Assembly: GCA_022828595.1 (NCBI GenBank)
Contig: JAKGHH010000001.1
Coordinates: 212,921,848 to 212,985,847, forward strand
Length of the DNA: 64,000 nucleotides
Origin: Nelumbo lutea
Lineage: Eukaryota; Streptophyta; Magnoliopsida; Proteales; Nelumbonaceae
Direction: 5' to 3'
The notes below the pieces were generated by a model. That model made no database searches. It was not told the DNA's origin and saw only the letters and a list, made by a program, of their open reading frames with translations. This document shows, piece by piece, positions 33,350-43,717 of the stretch (positions are counted from its first letter, which is position 1; each line of letters begins with the position of its first letter). The translations under genes and the position numbers were made by a program.

Positions 33350-36145
33350 CTAAGTAAAAAGTTTTAATCCCATCTCTTTTGTTGTCATTCTTATTAATTC
33401 TCTGGCTAAACCCTTGGTAAGAGGATCAACCAAGTTTTTACTTGACCTCACATAGGTTATAGTGATGACTCCATCTTGAATCAATTGCCTAACAAATTCA
33501 TGTCTCAGACTTATATGTCTGGACTTACCATTGTAGATACCATTGTAGGCCCTTGACAGAGTTGCCTCACTATCACAGTAAATGGAAATTGGAGGCATAG
33601 GACTAGGCCAAAGTTTTATATCCAAAAATAAATTCCTAATCCATTCAGCATATTTTCCAGCAGACGCTAAGGCTATGAATTCGGATTCCATGGTCGAGTG
33701 AGATATACAAGTTTATCTCTTGGATGCCCAAGAGATCGCACCCTCACCAAGGACAAAAATCCATCCAGATGTGGACTTGTTATCTCCATTACCGGTAATC
33801 CAACTTGCATCAGTGTACCCTTCTAGTACAGTTGGATAATCACAATAAAACAAGCCAAGTTCCGAAGTTCTCTTGAGATACCCAAGAACTCTCCCAATTG
33901 CCTTCTAGTGCTCTGCACCGGGATTACTTGTAAATCGACTGAGTTTACTTACTGCAAATGCAATATCAGGTCTGGTACAAAGCATAGCATACATCAAGCT
34001 TCCTACTGCACTAGCATACTCAAGTTGTGCAATTGCTCTACCAGTATTTTCTACTAGTTTTATACTAGAATCATATGGCGTGCTATATTCTTTAAACCCT
34101 AAATGCTTAAATTTCTCAAGTACTTTCTCAATATAATGTGATTGGCTTAGTGCATAGCCCCTACTATGCTTTTTAACTTTTATTCCCAAGATGGTATCTA
34201 CTTCTCCTAAATCTTTCATCTTGAAAACAGAGGATAAATAGTTTTTAGTTTCATTTATGCCAACCATATTTGTACCCACAATAAGCATATCATCCACATA
34301 AAGACACACAATTACTCCATAATTTTCAGTGAATTTTGAGTAGATGCATCTATCAGCACTATTATGTTTAAAACCAAAAGCTATAATGCAAGAATCAAAT
34401 TTCTCATGCCACTGTTTAGGTGCTTGTTTTAATCCATATAGTGATTTAACCAGTTTACAGACTTTCTTCTCGTTTCCAAGAAGAACAAATCCTTCTGGTT
34501 GTTCCATGTAAACCTCTTCATTTAAATTACCATTTAAGAAAGCAATTTTAACATTCATTTGGTGAACAGATAAGTGATAAATTGAAGCTAATGCTATAAG
34601 TGTTCTAATAGAAGTTGTTATAGCCACTGGTGCATAGGTGTCAAAGTAATCAATCCCTTCCTTTTGACTAAATCCTTTGGCTACCAATCTAGCCTTAAAA
34701 GTTTGCACAGTTCCATCGGTGTTGTATTTTCTTCTAAACACCCATTTGCATTTTATTGGTTTTGATCCTAGAGGCAGGTCTACTAGCACCCATGTGTTAT
34801 TTGACATTATTGAATCAATTTCATCATTTATAGCTTCATTCCAAAATGCAGCATCTCTAGAGGTCATGGCCTCACTATAGGTTTTTGGATCATTTTCAAT
34901 GTTTAGGACAATGGGTATTTTATTTAAAATCTTCTCTCTATCAGCCTCAACCAAAAATACAATTGACTGAGTAGAGATAAAATCTGAACCTAAGTGTTTC
35001 TCTATTCTTTGTCTTTGACTTCTTCTAAGTCCTATTGTAGGTGTTATAGTTGTGTCATTTCTTCTTTCAGTCTCATTATTATCAACAGGTATTGAGATCT
35101 GAGTTTCTCTGTCATTTTCTGTGGATTCATATTCCGCAGGTTCAGAACACAGTTTATTTTCAAAGAATTCAACATCTCTAGTCTCAATTATTATGTTAGA
35201 CTCTAAGTCTAGAAGCCTATAGGCCTTGCTATGTTCTGCATATCCAACAAACATACTTTTCTTAGCTTTGTGTCCTAATTTGGTTCTTTTAGGATCTAGA
35301 ACTCTATAATATGCTAAGCACCCCCACACTTTTAGATATGCTAAATTAGGTTTTTTTCCTATCCATAATTCATATGGACATTTGTTATTAACTCTATAAA
35401 CAATTCTGTTATGTAAATGGCAGGCTGTTAGGAGTGCTTCCCCCCACAGGTTTAAGGGTGCATTAGCTTTTAACAACATGCAGTTTATCATTTCTATAAG
35501 TGTTCTATTTTTCCTTTCAGCTAGGCCATTCTGCTGAGGGGTATAGGGAGCAGAATACTGATGTATTATTCCAAATTCTTCACAGAAAGAATTAAACTCA
35601 TTTTTAAAGTATTCAACACCCCTATCACTTCTAAGGATTTTAATTTTCTTTTCTAGTTGATTTTCAACTTCTGTCTTATATAGTTTAAACATGTCAAAGG
35701 CTTCATCCTTAGTTCTCATAAGGTAGACATACGTGTATCTAGAAAAGTTATCTATAAATGTTATGGAGTATCTCTTGCCTCTTCTAGTTAATACACCATT
35801 GAGTTTACAGATGTCAGAATGGATTAGTTCTAGAAGTTGAGAATTTCTCTCAACACTAGGGAAATGTTTCTTAGCCATTTTAGATTTTACACATATTTCA
35901 CATTTTCTAGTTGATTCATTACTGTAAGTAATTATACCTAGTTTGCTCATGTTCTTTATGGATTTAAAATTCAAGTGTGCTAATCTATCATGCCATAAAG
36001 AGAAAGAATCAACAATATAAGTAGAAACTTTTCCTTCAATAATACTTAATTTGAACATACCATTACAACCATATCCCTTTCCAACAAACATCCCATTCTT
36101 GGATATGATTAGGTTGTTGGATTCAAAGGCAACTTTAAATCCCCT
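33350..36145 (-). pseudogene. copia-2 integrase, reverse transcriptase and RNase H
   Basis: Main open stretch of 728 residues (36091-33905). GAG-pre-integrase and HHCC zinc region come first; the integrase D,D,E residues are all visible (IHSDIC, LRSDRGVEY, NGLAERKN). Reverse transcriptase runs from CKWVFRRKYN to an intact YVDDMLIVG active site near 34290. A TAG (33905-33907) replaces the W of AEHWKA, and a TAA near 33715 replaces a Gln codon. RNase H follows with TMESEFIAL and ends GLKLFT at 33350. A frameshift near 36150 separates it from gag-protease. The enzyme set would copy and insert the element; only a few changes disable this copy. Confidence 0.9.
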
Positions 36146-36146
36146 C

Positions 36147-37289
36147 TTACAAACAAAAATTTACTGAGACCAAGTTCTTTCTAATGTCAGGAACATGGAG
36201 AACATTCAGGAGAGTTAGTGTCTTTCCGGAGGTGAAGTTCAACTCTACGTTGCCTCTTCCAGCAACTTTGGCACATGTTTGGTTTCCCATCTGTACCTCT
36301 TGGCCATCAGTCGCTTCTTCATATGTCTTGAATAATGACTTGTCCTTACAAACATGGACTGTGGCGCCTGAATCAAACCACCATCCAGAAGACAATTTTG
36401 CCATGTTGACTTTAGTAATCATGGCCACGAGATTGTCTTCTACCATGTTTGCAGACTTGGTTCTGCCTTTCCGATATCGGCAGACTCGAGCATAATGCCC
36501 CTTCTTTCCACAAACATAGCAGGATCCTTTCTTATTGTTGCTCTTTTTGAAGTTCCCATTCTTCTTCTTTACTTGTAATGTAGGGTTAGTCTTCTTCGAT
36601 CTGTTTTCCACAAAATTTACCTTAGAGTTCAGCATACCGGTCAGGGTCTTATCCCTACTGTCTCTAATTCGAGACTCTTCTTCAATACGAAGGTGTTGCT
36701 GAATTTGCTCCAAGGTAAATTCTTCAGCCTTGTGCAGAAGCTTCTTCCTGTAATCCTTCCAAGAGGGTGGAAGTTTGGCAATGATTGCTCCCACTTGGAA
36801 AGATTCAGGAAGAATGATGTTAAGGGATCAAATTTTATTGACTATCACCTGTAGTTCATGAACTTGCTCCAGTATAGGTTTATGGTCGTTCATGGTGAAG
36901 TCAAAATATTCTGCAATAAGATACTTATTCATACCTACTTCTTGCACCTTGTATTTGAATTCCAGGGCCTTCCAAATTTCTTTTGGAGATGCAAGTTCCT
37001 TGTAGAAGTTGTAGAGCCGGTCTGATAAGGCATTCAATATGTGTCCTCGGCACAGAAGTGAGTCATCTTCCCGTTTTACTCTTACATTCTTTAGTTTCTC
37101 AGAGTATTTGTCAGTGGGTTCAGGAAGTGATTGTAGATTCGGGTCCAACAGATAGTATAGCTTCAGTGTGGTAAAAAAGAAAATCATCTTGTCTTGCCAT
37201 CGACTGAAATTCGTTCCATCGAACTGGTCTAATCGAACAAGATCTTGGTTCATCATTTTGATCGAAGTCATGCTTGCTTCCGCCTCCAT
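36147..37289 (-). pseudogene. copia-2 gag and protease
   Basis: Starts MEAEASMTSIKM at 37289, only 21 bases from the 5' LTR. Gag domain (LDQFDGTNFSRWQDKM) is broken by one TGA at 36828-36830, then runs on in frame through [12 protein letters not shown], a zinc knuckle ([14 protein letters not shown] near 36510) and the protease motif [12 protein letters not shown] near 36370. The frame is lost near 36150 at the end of protease, just before the GAG-pre-integrase part. Confidence 0.88.
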
Positions 37290-37296
37290 TGCATAC

Positions 37297-37389
37297 TAAC
37301 GTTCTAAAAATGTTGGGGAAGATGGGGTAACTGTAACTTAGGAGGAGAAGCTCTGAGGCATGTCTGAAGACACTGTCTTTAGAACGTTA
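37297..37389 (-). other. copia-2 U5-leader inverted repeat, unusual primer region
   Basis: The bases directly after the 5' LTR on the minus strand read TTTTTAGAACGTTA. Their complement lies inside the LTR: 12 bases match here (37378-37389) and 14 in the 3' LTR copy (near 32034-32047). A transcript would fold into a stem joining U5 and the leader. No TGGTATCAGAG-type site is present. Confidence 0.7.
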
Positions 37390-38138
37390 TTTGCCCCCAC
37401 TCAGTTTTACTGAGTTTGCTGTTGGGTTACAGACAAATTCGTTCCCAGGATACAACAGAGTCTTGGGCGAGAATCTGGAACCAACAAAGTTGAAGAGTCT
37501 CCAAAGAAACCTTCTGTGAGACTGTAGCAGACCTGACTAAGAGAGAGAGAAATAGTGAATTTCGAAATTGTGTGTTTTGGAGTATGATTCATGCTCCTTA
37601 AATAATTTGTGAAGTGGTATAAGGAAAATGTAGGTGCTGGTTTAGAGAAGGCACCTTGAACAGTCACAATTTCAACCATTGTGACTGTTTAATAAGTTGT
37701 TAACAGTTGGTGACTGTTAACTTTGAATTGTGCCTCTTGATCACACCCGATCAAATCGTGACCGTTGGTCTCATCAATGGTGATCAATGGTCATCAACGT
37801 ACCAAAACCAAAGCCACCCATCGCAAGCAACGCGGGTGCAAGCAAAGTGCGCCTCTAAAGCGCCTCATTGCGCCACACACACGCGCACACATGCGTGCAC
37901 GTGCGTTGCGCGATATCGAATCCCCATACTCTCTTCTACTAATTCTAAGGAGTGTAAATCAGCTCCTATTGAAATATTGAAAACAAAACTTATAATTTTC
38001 CAATGTGGGACAAGTTCAAAACTGGGTTTTTGTAAGAGAAAAACTGATTTTTTCAAACAAGTGTACAGGTGCAATTTCTCATGTAATTGACCAATCAAAC
38101 CCATTGGATTTAATCTCTTATAAGATTAAAATCCAATA
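37311..38138 (-). repeat. 5' LTR of copia-2
   Basis: Same length as the 3' LTR. It ends CCAATA on the plus strand, where the partner has CCAACA. Followed by the GTTGG target copy (38139-38143) and the UGT-B gene. Confidence 0.92.
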
Positions 38139-38332
38139 GTTGGGGCTCCATTCTTCACTCAAATGTGTGCTGTTGAAAATATATACTACCATGTTCACCA
38201 GGGGCTATCGATAGTCCCAACGGCAGAGACTATTGCTGCTTCTCTTCCTGGGTTGCCACCACTTGAGATCATGGACATGCCATCTTTTATCTCTATACCA
38301 GATTGATACCCGTCTTATCTTGCAATGGTTAT
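38139..38332 (+). pseudogene. UGT-B exon 1, middle part
   Basis: Continues the gene from GTTGGGGCTCC, matching UGT-A from about 26388 to 26572. It has a TGA near 38308 and several small changes. It is cut by gypsy-2 after GCAATGGTTAT, and the gene resumes at 43718. Confidence 0.9.
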
Positions 38333-38682
38333 CGGGCTGACTATGCAAGCACCCGGACGATCGAATCGACTTCGGACTTGAAGCCTCACGTAAAGAGCTA
38401 GGCGTAGAGCCTTAGTAGAGAGAATTGCTAAAGAAAATTCTTGTGCGTCTATTGAGCTCAAAAACTGAAGTATTTATAGTATACACTGGTAGTCTTGTAG
38501 AATAACTAGGAAAGTAAAACAACTAAAACAACTAGGAATTGGACTTGACGTCCACCGTCCGATAGCCACCATCTCCAAGGTAGTGAGCTATCGACACTAT
38601 CCTGGGTTTGTTGGATCACGTAAGGACTCTCTAGGCGTGCGCGGTGTGGACTGTCGCCAGTTGTTGAGATGGTCCTCCATCA
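38333..38682 (-). repeat. 3' LTR of gypsy-2
   Basis: Starts at CGGGCTGACTATGC; the right LTR has about 24 more bases before this point. Ends CCATCA, followed on the minus strand by the polypurine tract CCAAGTGGGGGAGAA (38683-38697). Confidence 0.88.
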
Positions 38683-39831
38683 TTCTCCCCCACTTGGAAA
38701 GAACTCGACCCCGAGTCATGATCGGGATATGCAAGTGTCGCGTCCGGTAAATAACGATGAAGATCAACAACATTAAAGGTTTTGGAAATACCCAAGTGAT
38801 CTAGTAATTCCACTACATAGGCAATGTCATTGATCTTTTTAAGGATCTTGTATGGGTCGTATTTCCATGGCTATAACTTGCTATGCTTCCCAACGGGTAT
38901 TCGTTCCTTCCTTAAGAACACCATGACTTCATCACCGACGTCAAACACTTGGTACCTGCGATGTCGGTCAGCTGCAAGCTTATACTTTACATTGGTCCTT
39001 TGAAGTTTCTGCTATACTTCTTCCTGTACTAACTGGATCTGTTTGGCCAGCTGCTCTACAGAAGTGCTGAGGCCGGGTACTCTGGGTAGCTTTACTAAGT
39101 CCAATGCATGGTTAGGTACCTTCATGTAAACAATTGAAAACGGAGATCTACCTGTAGAGCTATGAACTGCATTGTTGTAGGTGAACTCTGCCCATGCTAT
39201 GGAAAAATCCCACTGCTTCGGTTTCTCCCTGCAGATACTACGGATCAAGTTACCTAGGGTTCGATTCACCACCTCTGTCTGTCCATCTGTCTATGGATGA
39301 GTTGTACTGATGAAATTCAATGATGAGTCAAATAGTCTCCACAGGGTCATCTAGAAGTGACTTAAGAACCTCGTATCTCGATCCGATGTGATGGTCTTAG
39401 GTACCCCATGTAAACGGACAATCTCCCTGAAAAATAGCTTAGTTGTCGCTGTTGCAACTGCGACGTTCTTGCATGGGAGGAAATGTGCTAGAGAACTGGT
39501 CAAACACCACAAAGATGGAGTCCATATTTCTTGGAGTCTTTGGCAATCCTAACACGAAATCCATGGACAAGTCTTCCCAAATCGCAGTAGGAACAGGTAG
39601 AGGCATGTAGAGGCCAGTATTTTGGGTCTGTCCCTTAGTTGTCTGACATATATAGCATCTACTCACAATAGTGGCCACATCTCTCCTTAATTTAGGCCAG
39701 TAGTAACACCCCTTGAAAGCCTCAATTATCTTGCCCCTCCCGAGGTGTCCTGCTAAGCCGCCCCCATGCAGATCCCTGATGATCTTCTCACGGAGGGAGA
39801 TGCAAGGGATGCACAGTTGGTCCCCCTTCAT
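38631..39831 (-). pseudogene. gypsy-2 integrase
   Basis: HHCC zinc region near 39760-39640 (GHLGRGKI...CYICQ), core block SMDFVLGLP near 39560, ITSDRDTRF near 39390 and [11 protein letters not shown] near 39280 with the catalytic glutamate. C-terminal block FNVVDLHRYLPD near 38760. A frameshift near 39450 and stops break it; the stop before TDGQ is TAG where CAG glutamine is expected. The end overlaps the LTR start. Confidence 0.82.
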
Positions 39832-40902
39832 AAGAAACCCATCATGTATGTAGAAATCACCTTCTGGCTATCGATTCATGCACTTTTCCCAAACCTGTTT
39901 GAAGTCCTCGTCCTGGGCGTACAAATCTTTTAAGCACTCAAAGCCTACAATTTCAATACTAAGAGTCTTGATGAGGGCCACACGCCTGCTCAAAGCATTG
40001 TCCACTGTGTTTTGTTGCCTAGCCTTATACACAATTTTATATGGGAATTTACCAATAAAAGCAGACCACCTTGCATGCAGATCACTCCTCAACTATTTCT
40101 GCTTACTTAAATACTTAAGAGTTTGATAGTCGGTGTAGAGGACAAATTCTTTAGCAATCAAATAGTGTTCCCATGTCTTTAATGCTCTTATAATAGCATA
40201 AAATTCTTTATCATAAGTGGACCATTTCTTCCTGGCTTCGCATAGCTTTTCACTGAAGAAGGCAATTGGTCTCTTTTCTTGTGACAACACAACCCCTATG
40301 CCGACTCCACTGGCATCACACTCAACCTCAAATAGTTTGTCAAAACTTGGTAGTGCTAGGATAGGAGCAGTACATAATTTTTCTTTTATGAAGGTGAAAC
40401 TTTGCTCTTGCTCCTCTCCCCATTGAAACTTTCCCTTTTTCAAACACTCAGTGATAGGTGCTACAATACTAATAAAGTGTTTGATAAATCACCTGTAGAA
40501 AGTTGCTAACCCATGGAAATGTCTTACGTCCGTGACGTTTGTTAGGGTCGGCCACTCCCTAATGGCTCTCACTTTTTCCTCATCCACTTTAATTCCGTCC
40601 TTACTTATAATGAACCCCAAGAACAACAAATTGCCGCTCATAAAAGTGCACTTCCTTAAATTAGCATATAATTTGTTCTCCCTTAATGTACTCAATACCT
40701 CTTTGATATGTCCTATGTGCTCAGTGATAAATTTAATGTAAATCAAGATATCATCAAAATATACCACAACAAATTTACCAATAAAAGGATGCAGTACCTG
40801 ATTCATTAGCCTCATGAAGGTGCTGGGTGTGTTAGTTAGTCCAAAAGGCATGACTAACCATTCGAATAGTTCATCTCTAGTCTTGAAAGTTGTTTTCCAT
40901 TC

Positions 40903-41170
40903 ATCTCTGGGATGGATCCTGATATGATGGTAACCACTCCTGAGATCGATTTTGGAAAAGACCACAGCCCCATCAAGTTGATCAAGCATGTCGTCCAACC
41001 TGGGAATGGGAAACTTGTAGCCAATAGTGATCTTATATCTCCGGGATGGATCCTGATATGATGGTAACCACTCCTGAGATCGATTTTGGAAAAGACCACA
41101 GCCCCATCAAGTTGATCAAGCATGTCGTCCAACCTGGGAATGGGAAACTTGTAGCCAATAGTGATCTTAT
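40903..41170. repeat. 134-bp tandem duplication, first
   Basis: 40903-41036 is repeated at 41037-41170 with one difference (CTCTGGG against CTCCGGG). It lies in gypsy-2 reverse transcriptase. Confidence 0.93.
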
Positions 41171-41411
41171 GAATTGCTCTGCTGTCGACACACATCCTCC
41201 AACTCTCATCTTTCTTGGGTGTTAGTAATGCTGGTACTACACAAGGTTTCATGCTAACTCGGATATGCCCCTTTCTCGAAACTTGTAGCCAATAGTGATC
41301 TTATGAATTGCTCTGCTGTCGACACACATCCTCCAACTCTCATCTTTCTTGGGTGTTAGTAATGCTGGTACTACACAAGGTTTCATGCTAACTCGGATAT
41401 GCCCCTTTCTC
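41144..41411. repeat. 134-bp tandem duplication, second
   Basis: 41144-41277 is repeated exactly at 41278-41411. It has different content from the first duplication, overlaps its end by 27 bases and has the same unit length. Confidence 0.93.
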
Positions 41412-41461
41412 AATAATTCTTCTACCTTCTCTCGTAAGATCTCATTCTCTTTAGGACTCAT

Positions 41462-42294
41462 CCTGTAGTGTGGTAAATTAGGTAGGCTAGCACTAGGGAC
41501 AAAGTCAATATGATGTTGGATATCTCGCAGGGTGGGAGCTCGTTAGGTAACTCATCAGGAACCAGTGACTCATTCATGCTTTCTCCCTTTACCACCAGCA
41601 AGTGGACCTCACGGGTATCCTTACATTCTTTTACAAACTCAGAATGGTGATGCATTATGGTAAGAAAATTTCGCTCTTCTGTCTTTGGAGCCTTGTGTTG
41701 GTTCTTTTCTGCCATGGGTAATAAGGTATAGCGTACACCCTCTTTCTCGAGCTGGTACGTATTCTTCCTACCCAGGTGTTTGGCATCTGCATCGAACTGC
41801 CAAGGCCTACCAAGCAAAATATGGCAAGCATCCATGTCCACAATATCACAATATACCTCATTAGTGTACTTACCAATAGAGAATGGAACCTTGCAGCGTT
41901 CCTCCACACATACGCCCCTGACTTCCTTGATCCACCCAATTGTGTACGGGTTTGGGTGTTTCTCAGGAAGTAGTTGCAGTTTCTGTACCACATCCCTATA
42001 GATAATATTTTCCTGATTGTCACTATCAATAATTAAATCAAATAATTTACCCTGTACAGTACACCTAGTGCGAAATAGTCGGTGTCATTGTGTGGCATCT
42101 TCGCTTCTCTGAGATAGCGTTAGCTTCCTCACAACGCACGTGTACCCTTCATGATCATAGGTACCTTCTTCGTCTTCTCCATCGAGTCCACAATATACTT
42201 CATCGTCACCCTCTTCTTCCTCCTCTCTCTCTACCATGTTAACTACCTTTCTTCTGGGACAGTCACTAGACCTATGCCCAACTTCATTGCACAT
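41462..42294 (-). pseudogene. gypsy-2 gag zinc knuckle and protease
   Basis: Zinc knuckle CFMCNEVGHRSSDC near 42290, an acidic linker, then a protease-like region. The catalytic motif reads LIIDSD where the family has DSG, so the site is changed. The block DACHILLGRPWQFD near 41840 matches the end of Ty3 proteases. A frameshift lies between this and reverse transcriptase. Confidence 0.8.
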
Positions 42295-43312
42295 GAAGCA
42301 TTTAAAAGGAGCAGGTTTTGCACAGGGATTACTGGCTTTAGGAGGGTTGGAAGTGTTACCTCGAGTGTTTCCTCCCGTGGTGGCCTTACTGGCGTTAGCT
42401 GTACTTGGCGGGTGGGAGGGTTGTACTCCTGGGGCAGGTTTGCTCTTGTAGACTACTGTCAGCCTTCAAAGCTAAGTCCCTTGCTTCCTGCACACTTAGA
42501 ACCATCTGGACACCAATCTTGTCTCTAATAGCAAGTCTCAACCCACTCAGGTAACGGGCTGCCTGCTGGTTGTCACTTTTAGATAGTTGGTTCCGTTCAG
42601 CCAATCTCAAAAATTCTGATGTGTATTCGTTTACACTTTTTGTTCCCTGTGCACACCGTTGATATGATTCAAACATATATTGCTTGAAGTTAGGGGGTAA
42701 AAGCCTACCTCTGATTAACTGCTTCATACGCCTCTATGTTCGAACTGGACCTCTTCCTTCTCTGATCCGAGTCTCCCTCATTCGTTCCCACTAGACAGAT
42801 GCTCCTTCCTTCAGTCGAAAAGCTACTAATTTCACTATTCTTTCTTTCGGGATCTCCATGTACTCGAAGAAACAGTCGACCTCGGTGATCCAATCCAGAA
42901 GGCCCTCCATATCCATATCCCCACTAAAAGTAGGAATATCCACCTTGAGTTTAAACTCATCATTATTCTGACAGTGATTAAAATTGCCAGGATTTCACCA
43001 ATTCCTACCGTTTTTGCCATCACTGGGAATAACTGGAGCAACGTTGAGTTCTAGTTCATCGTCACTATCATCATCAAGAACAGGATTCCGGGTAATAGGA
43101 TCGATGAGTGGTCTACCGGGTTCTAGTTCATCGTCATTATCCCGGTTCCTTGGAACATCCTCCCATAACAAAGTCCACAGTCGTCCAATGATCTCTGCCA
43201 ACTGCTGCTCAATGTTACGCGTGGTTGTGCGTTGCTCTTCGATCGCTCTCCAAACAGCTTGTAACCCCTGATCTCCATCACGGGGTTGGTTGCTACCATC
43301 TTGGTTGGCCAT
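42295..43312 (-). pseudogene. gypsy-2 gag
   Basis: Starts MANQDGSNQPRDG at 43312. Retrotransposon gag domain near 42740-42430 (LRGRLLPPNFKQ-like, EYTSEFLRLAERN, ARYLSGLRL). A frameshift near 43000 and stops near 42790 and 42730 disable it. Confidence 0.8.
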
Positions 43313-43330
43313 CTGACTGGGCGAACTCCC

Positions 43331-43342
43331 ACTCTGATACCA
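43331..43342 (-). other. Primer binding site of gypsy-2 (tRNA-iMet)
   Basis: Minus strand TGGTATCAGAGT, two bases from the 5' LTR, with one change at its last base from the plant initiator tRNA complement. Confidence 0.85.
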
Positions 43343-43344
43343 CC

Positions 43345-43717
43345 TAACGCAGCGTGACGCACTCGACCGGGCTGACTATGCAAGCACTCGGACGATCAAA
43401 TCGGCTTTGAACTTGAAGCCTCATGTAAAGAGCTAGGCGTAGAGCCTTAGTAGAGAGAATTGCTAAAGAAAATTCTTGTGTGCCTATTGAGCTCAGAAAC
43501 TGAAGTATTTATAATACATACTGGTAGTCTTGTAGAATAACTAGGAAAGTAAAACAACTAAAACAAGTAGGAATTGGACTTGACGTCCACCGTCCGATAG
43601 CCACCATCTCCAAGGCAGTGAGTTGTCGACACTATCCTGGGTTTGTTGGATCACGTAAGGACTCTCTAGGCGTGTGCAGTGTGGACTGTCGCCAATTGTT
43701 GAGCTGGTCCTCCATCA
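43345..43717 (-). repeat. 5' LTR of gypsy-2
   Basis: Begins TAACGCAGCG, where TG would be expected, and ends CCATCA. Its TATA-like site on the minus strand is TATAAATA (43506-43513). Confidence 0.88.

Larger units (their letters stand above)
31969..38138 (-). mobile_element. Ty1/copia LTR retrotransposon copia-2
   Basis: Complete 6170-base element in UGT-B, on the minus strand. Both LTRs are 828 bases, with about 45 differences by eye (near 5 percent). Flanks ATTGG and GTTGG are a 5-bp target duplication with one change; UGT-A has GTTGG there. Gag-pol is nearly whole, with three stops and one frameshift. A standard initiator-methionine tRNA site is not found after the 5' LTR. Confidence 0.95.
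39868..41461 (-). pseudogene. gypsy-2 reverse transcriptase and RNase H
   Basis: Blocks include [15 protein letters not shown] near 41440, [12 protein letters not shown] near 41320, [15 protein letters not shown] near 40940, [19 protein letters not shown] near 40840 and the intact active site YFDDILIY near 40760. RNase H follows ([18 protein letters not shown] near 40320). Two tandem duplications of 134 bases each shift the frame, so the N-terminal part is split into three frames. Stops lie near 40489 and 40093. Confidence 0.87.
38333..43717 (-). mobile_element. Ty3/gypsy LTR retrotransposon gypsy-2
   Basis: Minus-strand element inserted in UGT-B exon 1. LTRs of 350 (left, about 24 bases short at its outer end) and 373 bases differ at about 20 of 350 sites by eye. 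Order is gag, protease, reverse transcriptase, RNase H, integrase, as in Ty3. The primer site matches initiator methionine tRNA, as in many plant chromovirus-type elements, but no chromodomain was recognised. Two 134-bp tandem duplications lie in the reverse transcriptase gene. Confidence 0.92.
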
